Position numbers and translations under genes: made by a program. This document shows, one piece after another, positions 6,810 to 14,091 of a stretch of 17,080 nucleotides of DNA. How positions within the stretch are numbered: the stretch's first letter is position 1; each line of letters starts with the position of its first letter. The notes below the pieces were generated by a model. It saw nothing but the letters and a program-made list of their open reading frames with translations, was not told the DNA's origin and did not search any database. The stretch comes from Triparma columacea (taxonomy: Eukaryota; Sar; Bolidophyceae; Parmales; Triparmaceae). The DNA lies in NCBI GenBank assembly GCA_030267965.1, contig BRYA01001561.1:1-17080 (forward strand). The letters run 5' to 3'.

Positions 6810-9218
6810 ATGAATGAATCAACGTTTGGCAGACTCGGACATGATGTTAATCGTCCTAGAAGACAAGATCCAAATGGTATGTACTAATTTAAGGTCATAT
6901 AGTCGTATTGATGTCTCAATAATGGAGCATACAATCATATCCTCCTTGTGGCCCTCCATTTACACCTAACACTTATTTCCTTTAATGAGAGCTTTTGGAT
7001 GAGGGATTGGGTGTATGGGAGTATATATGTGTGTAAGAGGGTGTGTATGGGTGTGTATGTTAGAATTTGTATGTATTTATTGAAATATTCTAATACCACC
7101 ACAAACTATAATCGATAAGTTGATTCATTGACAAACATACTCTCACACAATATCCACACACACTACTCAACCACACACACACACACCAACACGCACCCCC
7201 TCCGCGACTCGCTTCGCTCGTCGCCCCCCCAAACAGACATCATCTACCTACAAGGACTACCACTATCATTTGATGAAACAAACCCTGAAGCTGCTCCAAT
7301 GGCAGCCAGATCAGCACTATCATCACTAGCATCAAACCTAGCATCAATAGCAGGCGATGAAAGAGGATCAGAAAGACTCGAACGCTGCATAACAATAGGC
7401 CTAACTCTACCACCAACCCCAAACCTCGAGACGACGACAGACATCCTCCAAACCCTAGAGCAAACCCTAACCTCCCTCCTCCCCTACACCGAGTTCCTCT
7501 CGATAAACCGCTACGGCTCCCACGTCCTTCAATCCCTCCTCTCAATCCTCCCCCCCCTATTCCCTCACCTCCCCCCAACCTCAACCGTCCTCCAATCCCT
7601 CCAAGCAATTGCGGAGACACTCCTACCATCACTCCTTGAATACGCAACACACATAGCAGGTTCGCACGTGTTGCGGTCCCTAATATGCGCATTAGGAGGA
7701 ATCGTACCATCTTCCGTACTCCCAAAACGCGGGAAAGGTGGGAAACACAAACACTCAGGATCACGTCAGTCCCAACTCCCCCCCACCTCCACCTCAAATT
7801 CGTACCCTCAAAATGTAACATCATGGCCACAACCAAGCATGATATCAGCGCTTGAGAGCATGGTTAGAGCGTTGGTTGATAAATGCGGGAAGAAGGATAG
7901 AGGGTATTTACAGATGCTTTGTTGTCATTCTGACGCTGCTCCGGTTATTGCTACGGCTATCAGGGTTATCGCAGTCGTCGATAGTAAGAAGGAAGGGGAA
8001 ACGAAGAAGGAGAGCGAGAATATGAAGAAAGACGCTAATAAAGCAAGCAGAACAGGTGAACTACAATCAGGTTCATACCCCTCCGTAAAACCCAACGGTC
8101 CAGGGGAAGCCCTCATTCGTGCAATCCTCGAAGCCGACGATGCTAAAAATGTGGGGGAAGTTGTGTATGGTCTCTCAGGTGATAAGTTAGGTAGCTTCAT
8201 ACTTGAAGCATGCATGGAAACCTACCCCATTACTTCTGACATACTTTACGAACACGGGGTTAAAGGTAGGGTTAAGGAGTACGTGGAGGACGATGTTTCC
8301 AACTTCGTACTCCAATCAATGCTCCAACACATGCCTTCAGGTAGTGAAGATGTGGTAAGTGAGGTTATTAAATCCATCAAGAACGGCATGCTCGAAAAGA
8401 ACAGAACAGGGGTACTATTCAGACTTGTTCAATACGCAGGTAGAACTGGGGTTAAAAAGGAGGATGTATACAACGCTGTGTTCGGGAATTACACCGTCAG
8501 TGATATACTTAAAATTGAGTTACCGGAGAAGGAAGGTGGGAGAGTTAAGATAGACGTTAACGGGGCGAGGGCGGTTTACTGGATAACTAAAGGTATGTAC
8601 GGTGTCTTCGGTGAGAAGGTCGTTGAAACGGGGATTAAGGAATTGGGGAACGCGGAGGTTATTGCGCTGGTTAAGGACGGGATGGGGAGCAAACTTGTTG
8701 TTGATGGGATGCTGGAATCGGAGACGGTGAAGGTTAGAGATATGGGGGCGGGACTTATATATGAGGTGATTACGACGGGGGGGGAGTGGGTTAACTTAAG
8801 CTGCGATAGGGTTGGGCACTGGACTGTTGAGAAGGTGTTTGATTTGGTGGGGATGGAGAGGAAGATGGAGATTAACATGAGGTTAGCAGAGGGGAAGAGG
8901 AGATTGGAGGGGTGCGGGATGGGGAGGAGCGTTATTGAGAAGTGCTGTTTGGAGGCGTTTTTAGAAGGGAAGAGTAACTTTGAAGACGCGATTAGGAAGA
9001 AGGATAGGATGAAGACTTTCGTGGAGGAGGTTAAGGGGGAGGAGGGAGGGGAGGGGGGGGAGGGGAAGAAAAAAAGAAAAAGGAAAAAAAGAAAGGGAGA
9101 AGATGAGGGAGAGGGGGGAGGGAAGGGGGAGGAACTGCTGATGGGACTTGTAGAGAAGAAGGAGGAGGAGAAGAAGAAGAAAAAGAAAAAGGAGAAAAAG
9201 GAGAAGAAGGAGGAGTAA
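6810..9218 (+). CDS. NOP9: Nop9-like Pumilio-repeat nucleolar protein (2 exons)
   Basis: Exons are 6810-6876 and 7237-9218 (2049 nt, 682 aa). Nop9 family proteins bind 20S pre-rRNA in the nucleolus and early 40S precursors. Pumilio-like helical repeats run from about residue 95 to 625, with RYGSHVLQSLL (114-124), ATHIAGSHVLRSLI (from 159), DKLGSFILEACMET, DVSNFVLQSML, NRTGVLFRLVQY, GMGSKLVVDGML, RVGHWTVEKVF and GMGRSVIEKC. The paired GSHVL/GS.VL spacing fits Nop9 better than classic PUF proteins. The tail (about 630-682) is Lys/Glu/Gly-rich, as expected for a nucleolar basic tail. The ATG in exon 1 was chosen because its donor (ATG|GTATGT) joins CAG|AC in frame; the open frame before 7237 reads as CA-rich intron. 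The first exon adds only 22 residues and is the least certain part. It is convergent with pyruvate carboxylase. Confidence 0.82.
6877..7236 (+). other. Nop9-like gene intron (360 bp) with GT-rich and CA-rich arms
   Basis: The donor is GTATGT at 6877 and the acceptor AAACAG ends at 7236. Phase 1 joining makes an Asp codon (G|AC). A GT-rich segment (about 7028-7061) and a CA-rich segment (about 7142-7200) are roughly complementary and could pair in the RNA. A 22-bp GC-rich element occupies 7203-7224, just before the C-rich tract and acceptor. Confidence 0.75.
7203..7224 (+). repeat. 22-bp GC-rich intron element, copy 1
   Basis: The core CTCGCTTCGCTC is a mirror repeat, flanked by GCGA on the left and TCGC on the right, so the outer 5 bases can pair (GCGAC/GTCGC). 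Aligned without gaps to 15720-15741 it matches at 18 of 22 positions, and all four differences are transitions. Both copies lie within 15 nt of an intron 3' end. Confidence 0.7.
9028..9215 (+). other. Purine-rich coding tract in the Nop9-like gene tail
   Basis: Nearly 190 bp of the coding strand are almost only A and G, coding for Lys, Glu, Gly and Arg. It carries many short mononucleotide runs and looks prone to slippage, so length differences between alleles or assembly errors are possible here. Polypurine tracts of this length can form triplex DNA, which is inference only. Confidence 0.6.
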
Positions 9219-9284
9219 GAAACAAAAATACATCGCTGAAAACAACCTCATCTTCATTTTCAACCTTCGCTCAACCTCCAATTT

Positions 9285-12200
9285 TCACTCCTCCTCAACG
9301 ATTTCAACCATCAAGTCCCCCTGAGCGACCCCATCACCAACCGTAACCCCTACAAATTTAACCTTCCCATCGCACGGTGCCGCTACCAGTGTCTCCATCT
9401 TCATAGCCGATAGCACTATTAGTGGGTCACCGGATTTTACAACGTCACCACTCCTTACCCTCGTCTCAACCACAACGCTCTGCATGCTCGCCCCGACCTC
9501 CCCGATCCTACCCGGGTCCGCCTTTGCCCTTACGACTGCGGAGGTCTCAACGGTAACGTCCTTGGTCCGGATGCGTCTGGCGCTGCCGTTGAGCTCAAAG
9601 TCTACAGTCGCTATGCCGTCCGCGTCTGGCTCTGATGCGTTGATGAGTTTAATGTTCAAGGCGACTCCATCCTGCAGGTCGATTACGATCTCCTCGTCGC
9701 GGTCCATCCCTGCTATGAAGTTCCTGGTTGGTAGATTCATAACGCCGCTCTTCCCGTAGGTCGATCGTTTCTCCATCCAATCCTCGAACACAGCCGGGTA
9801 CATTGCCGCTGACATTACGTCGCAGTCTCTAATAATGGTCCCCCACTTCTCCTGCAGCAGCGTCTTCGTACCCTCAAAGTCGAAGTCCTCCATCTCCGCG
9901 CCCGGCCTAGCCGAGAAGGAAGTCTTGTCCGTCCCAGGTATGCTCCTAGTGCATATAACGTCAGACCTCATCGGCTCCGGGAACCCGTGTGGCGGAACAC
10001 CCAAGTAGCCCTGGAAGTACTCGACGATTGAGGTGGGGAAGGCGAGTGTCGTTGCCCTCTTTCGGACGTCCTCCTCACTAAGATCGTTTGCTACCATGAA
10101 CTGGGCGAGGTCGCCCACGACCTTTGACGACGGTGTGACCTTAGGGATGTCACCGAGGAGTCTGTTAGCTACAGCGTACGCCTCCTTCACCTGCGGCCAT
10201 TCCTCCTCTAGCCCTAGCTGCTTAGACTGGTACAGCATGTTGGTGTACTGCCCTCCAGGAATCTCGTTTATGTAAACGTCGCTAGATCCGCTGAGCTGAC
10301 CGCTCTCAAAGGGTCGGTATATTCCTCTAATCCCCTCCCAGTACGTGTTGATTGCGTTCGCCTGTCCAAGGTCGATCCCCGTGTCCATATCCGTTCCCTG
10401 AGTCGCCGCGATCAGCGCCCCCATGCTAGGCTGGGACGTCATCCCCGACATGCTGTCGATGGCGGCGTCTACAACGTCAGCCCCAGCCTCGCCGCACGCG
10501 AGCATGGAGGCGACACCGGCGCCTGCGGTGTCGTGGGTGTGAACGTGAATCGGTAGGGAGGGGTGCTCGCGCCTGATCGCTGAGACGAGAGTCCTGGCGG
10601 CAGCTGGCTTCAAAAGACCCGCCATATCCTTGATACAAAGAACGTGGATACCAAGATCTACGAGCTCCTGCGTCAAACCCAAGTAGTATTCGAGGTCGTA
10701 AAGTCCCTTGTTCGGGTTCGAGACATCCCCGGTGTAGCTTATAGCTCCCTCTACGATTCCTCCGGCCGTACCCACGGCGTCGATCCCTAGCCTCATATTC
10801 TCGACGTAGTTAAGCGAGTCGAAAACTCGGAAGACGTCCATGCCAGTGTCCTTGGCCATCTTGCAGAACTCGAACACCGCGTTGTCAGGGTACGCCGTGT
10901 AGCCGACAGCGTTGGCGCCGCGGAGGAGCATCTGGAAGGGTATGTCCGGGACCTTCTCCCTCATGAGGGCGAGCCTGTCCCAGGGGCACTCCCTCAGGAA
11001 GCGCATGGTAACGTCGAACGTGGCCCCTCCCCAGTTCTCCAGGCTGTACATGTTGCTGAACGCCACGCTCGTGGGCTGGGAGATGTTGAGGATGTCCTTC
11101 GTCCGCAGCCGGGTCGCGAGGAGGCTCTGGTGAGCGTCCCTCCAGGTCGTGTCCATCAGGAGGAGGCCCTTCTTCGAGCGGACCGCCTTGGCGAAGGCTT
11201 CCGGGCCGTGCTTGACGTAGATGGAGCGGAGGGAGGGGGTGGTGGGGAGGGTGTTGGGGCCGAGCTTGGGGACGATGGGGTTGACGGCGATGGGGGGGGC
11301 ACCAGTCGCGCCGAGGGCGGGCTCGGGGCCGTTGACGATGGTGTTGGCAATGTAGCGGAGGATCTTCTGGGCGCGGTCCTTGCTCTTTGCCGGTGCGAGG
11401 AGGTGCGGGTTGTCTCCAATGAAGCTCGTCGTAACTGAGGAGTTGAGGAAGTCCTCGTGCTCCAGCACGTTGAGGAGGAAAGATTTGTTGGTGGTAACGC
11501 CCCTGACGCGGAACTCCTTGAGGGCACGGCTGAGCTTCTTAGCCGCAGTCAGCCTCTCCTGGGAGCGGGCGGTGATCTTGACGAGTAGGGAGTCGTAGTG
11601 TGGTGTAATCTTGGCTCCAGGGAAGCCCGGGCCGTCGTCGAGGCGGATCCCCATACCGGCGGGCATGCGGAAGACGTCGATGGTGCCAGTATCGGGTCGG
11701 AAGTCGTCGCTGGGGTCCTCAGTTGTCACGCGGCACTGCATGGCGTAGCCGGAGGTGGAGATCTTGTCCTGGCTCAGGCCTAGGTCTTCGAGCGTGGCTC
11801 CCGCCGCGATGCGTATCTGCGACGCGACCAGGTCCACCCCCGTCACCTCCTCCGTCACGGTGTGCTCCACCTGGATCCTTGGGTTGACCTCAATGAAGTA
11901 GTGCCTCCCCTGCTCGTCGACTAGGAACTCGACGGTCCCGGCGTTCTTGTATTTGGCGGCGGAAAGGAGCCTGAGGGAGTCGTCAAAGAGTGCCTGCCTG
12001 GTGGCTTCGCTGAGGTCGGTCGCGGGGGCGGTCTCGACAACCTTCTGGTGGCGTCGCTGGACGGAGCAGTCGCGGTCATACAGGTGGACGACGGCGCCGG
12101 TTCCGTCCCCGAGGCCCTGGACCTCAATATGACGGGGGTTCTTGACAAAGCGCTGGGGCATGCGGAGCGGGTTTTGTGTGTTAGGGTGGGGGTGAAGTTT

Positions 12201-13195
12201 CGAAAGCTGCATTTGGGGTGGGGGTGAAGTTTCGAAAGCTGCATTTGTGTTGTCAATTAATTCTCACCTCGATGAAGCACCTTCCATCCCCGAAGGCCGT
12301 GAGCGCCTCGTTGCTCGCTAGTCCGAAGTTGGTCTCCAGGTCCTCCTTCCTCTCCACCACCCTCATCCCCCTCCCCCCCCCACCCATGGCTGCCTTGATG
12401 ATTACAGGGTAACCAATGGGATCAGGGCCCTCCTCAATGTAATGGCGTGCTTCCTCCCACGTCGCACAGGCGTCGTCGGTTCCAGGGACGACAGGGACAT
12501 TCATCTTAATGGCAAGCTCCCTAGCCGCCGTCTTGTCCCCGAATTGCTTCAGATTGTCTGGAGTAGGCCCCACGAAGGTGACACCGTTCTTCTCGAGCTT
12601 CCTGGCGAACTCCTCGTTCTCGCTGAGGAAACCATAACCCGGGTGGACAGCACCTACGTTGTTGGCCACGCAAATGTCTACGATGCCATCGATGTCGAGG
12701 TAAGCGCCGACGGGTGACTTGTTGGCTCCTACGAGGAAGGCCTGGTCGGCCTTGTAGCGGTGCTGGGTGAAGCGGTCCTCATGGGCATAAATGGCCACGG
12801 TCTTGATGTCCAGCTCGGTAGCAGCTCGAGATATCCTCTGGAGTGGGGTGAGGGAGGGGGAGAAGGATGGGTAAGATTCTTCTTCCATAAAATTATTACA
12901 CCCTCTTCACCTTCGCATATTATCTTCTCCCCTCCTCACCGTTGCAATCTCCCCACGGTTAGCGGCTAGAAGTTTCTTGAATGGTGGTTTTGTAGTAGAT
13001 AGCGATCGAACCTTGGATGTTGTTGACGAGTGTGTCTGTGGGTGAGTTAGGGATCAAAATAATGAAATGAAACTTGACATCGAGAAGTGAAGTAGAGATT
13101 GCCGGGGGACGTACCAAATTCAAGGGGAAGGGAGATGTTGATGTGAGAAGAGGGGAATAGGGAGGGGAGATACGGCAAAGGGCATGGCGGAGCAT
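9285..13195 (-). CDS. PC: Pyruvate carboxylase, mitochondrial-type (4 exons)
   Basis: Exons are 13115-13195, 12940-13035, 12268-12837 and 9285-12152 (1204 aa; the family is usually about 1150-1180). It carboxylates pyruvate to oxaloacetate with ATP and bicarbonate, feeding the TCA cycle. Residues 1-45 are Ser/Thr/Arg/Lys-rich without acids, a likely mitochondrial presequence. The biotin carboxylase domain starts at KKLLAANRGEIATR, with HPGYGFLSE (124-132), the ATP-grasp loop GGGGRGM (211-217), RHIEVQ and EVNPRIQVEH. The carboxyltransferase domain has DTTWRDAHQS (583-592), CIKDMAG with K757 as the expected carboxylated metal-site lysine, and HTHDTAG (787-793). The C-terminal carrier domain has AMKM with K1167 as the biotinylated lysine. 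The order BC-CT-BCCP in one chain is that of pyruvate carboxylase. All key motifs are intact. The start is the first ATG whose exon splices in frame to the presequence. Confidence 0.96.
12153..12267 (-). other. PC intron 3 (115 bp) containing a tandem duplication
   Basis: The donor GAG|GTGAGA and acceptor ATGCCCCAG|CGC join CFIE to RFVKNPRHIEVQ in phase 0, the expected pyruvate carboxylase sequence. More than half of the intron is a perfect 32-bp tandem duplication (12184-12247). Confidence 0.93.
12184..12247. repeat. Perfect 32-bp tandem duplication inside PC intron 3
   Basis: Copies are 12184-12215 and 12216-12247, with no mismatch between them. Each holds GGGTGGGGGTGAAG and the palindrome TTTCGAAA followed by GCTGCATTTG. 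Perfect identity in non-coding DNA points to a very recent duplication or an assembly artefact. Confidence 0.93.
12838..12939 (-). other. PC intron 2 (102 bp)
   Basis: The donor ACG|GTGAGG and acceptor CACTCCAG|AGG join NRGEIAT to RISRAATELD in phase 0, rebuilding the conserved start of the biotin carboxylase domain. Confidence 0.93.
13036..13114 (-). other. PC intron 1 (79 bp)
   Basis: The donor TTG|GTACGT follows codon 27 and the acceptor CACCCACAG precedes ACACACTCG, phase 0. It splits the putative mitochondrial presequence into two exons. Confidence 0.8.
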
Positions 13196-13382
13196 GCTGA
13201 ATGAAGGTGGAAATTGTTGGAGTTGGAGATTTGATGTGATGCTCCTTTTTCTTTCATTTTTTTGTTACTCGAGGACTTGTCGTTTTGTCAGTCGTTTATT
13301 GTATTAATAAGCGCCCGTTTCTTATTAAATTCATGAAAAGGCGGTATATTTATCTCCGCGTCCCCGTCTATCTCCTCTCTCT
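13196..13382 (-). promoter_or_regulatory. Spacer between HINT-like gene 3' end and PC start
   Basis: These 187 bp must contain the HINT-like 3' untranslated region and the PC promoter. It holds a T-rich stretch (about 13245-13266 on the + strand) and a possible polyadenylation signal for the HINT-like gene. No named promoter motif is recognised. Confidence 0.4.
13295..13300 (-). terminator. Possible polyadenylation signal AATAAA of the HINT-like gene
   Basis: AATAAA reads on the minus strand about 83 bp past the HINT-like stop codon. Position and orientation fit a canonical signal, but algae often lack AATAAA and an AT-rich spacer can contain it by chance. Confidence 0.3.
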
Positions 13383-13939
13383 TTAACCCGGAGGCCAGCT
13401 CATTTGCCTTCCCCCAATCACGTGCACGTGGAGGTGGTAGACGCTCTGCGCCCCCTGAACTCCCTCGTTCACCACCACGCGGAAGCCCTCGGGGCACTCC
13501 TTGGCCCCGATCTGGCCGGCGGTGTAGACGAGGTGGCCAAGGAGGGCCTTCTGGTCCTCCCGGGCCTTGGAGAGGCGGGTGAGGCCATCACGATCCTTGG
13601 GAATAACGAGAACGTGGGTGGGACCTTGGGGAGCGATGTCGCGGAAGGCGTAGCAGAGGTCGTCAGAGTGCACCTCGGTCGAGGGGATGTCTCCAGAGAG
13701 GAGCTTGTCAAAAATAGTGGGTTGACCCTCGGTTGCTAGGGCTGGGGGGGTATTGCGGGGTGAATTGGGGTGGTTAGGGGAAGAGTGGGAGGAGGTTGAG
13801 AATATGGAGGTAATAGAAGGATGATATCGTCAGGTATGAGCCTTTACTCGTCTCAAAATCCACAAGTATCCTCACTCCTTCGTCGTGTCGACTCCAAAGG
13901 TAATTACTCACCAGCCTCAGCAGCACTGACTTCAGACAT
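13383..13939 (-). CDS. HINT-type histidine triad (HIT) nucleotide hydrolase (2 exons)
   Basis: Exons are 13912-13939 and 13383-13741 (387 nt, 128 aa, the usual HINT1 length). HINT proteins hydrolyse purine nucleoside phosphoramidates and aminoacyl adenylates. Landmarks are TIFDKLLSGDIPS, YAFRDIAPQGPTHVLVIPK, and the triad at residues 112-116 in YHLHVHVIGGRQMSWPPG, with H114 expected as the nucleophile and the WPPG ending typical of HINT. Exon 1 codes for MSEVSAAEA plus one base and its donor is G|GTGAGT. The acceptor CCCCAG|CC restores frame in phase 1. A second acceptor 6 nt further (CTAG|CA) would also keep frame and drop two residues. No targeting peptide is evident, so it is probably cytosolic or nuclear. 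It is divergent from the plastid coiled-coil gene. Confidence 0.93.
13742..13911 (-). other. HINT-like gene intron (170 bp)
   Basis: The donor is GTGAGT at 13911 and the acceptor ends at 13742 after a C-rich tract. Phase 1. Tandem acceptors separated by 6 nt could give two N-terminal isoforms differing by two residues. Confidence 0.85.
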
Positions 13940-14091
13940 TCTTAGAGAGCTTTTTGTAAACGAGCGAGAGATTGGGGCGAAAGATCTAGCTGATTTGAGC
14001 GTAATTGCAGCAGTGGCAAGAAGAAAGCGCATGGGATTGGACCGAAGAGAAAGGGAAACAAAAAGCTCTTGAGCTTGGACTCACATACTTG
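13940..14091. promoter_or_regulatory. Putative shared promoter of HINT-like and plastid coiled-coil genes
   Basis: Only 152 bp separate the two divergent ATGs, so the core promoters are probably shared or overlapping. No clear TATA box or named motif is seen. If the plus-strand transcript begins further left, it would overlap the first exon of the HINT-like gene in antisense. Confidence 0.45.

Noticed and set aside
6878..6890. TACTAA box as a yeast-type branch point
   Set aside because: It lies just after the donor of the Nop9-like intron, over 340 nt from the acceptor, so it cannot be the usual branch point and is probably chance.
7128..7236. Upstream extension of the Nop9-like frame as coding sequence
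   Set aside because: It lacks an ATG, is a CA-repeat translation rich in His and Thr, and ends in a C-rich tract plus CAG, which looks like an intron 3' end. A short ATG exon with a good donor fits in frame upstream.
7240..7836. 198-codon frame on the - strand
   Set aside because: Low-complexity Gly/Val/Leu sequence opposite the Nop9-like Pumilio repeats, best explained as a shadow of that gene.
9484..12412. Several 60-100 codon + strand frames across the pyruvate carboxylase region
   Set aside because: All lie opposite strongly conserved pyruvate carboxylase coding sequence, and none shows domain features.
13821..14072. 83-residue gene on the + strand
   Set aside because: It overlaps the HINT-like first exon and intron in antisense and has no recognisable domain. 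Kept only as a possible upstream ORF.
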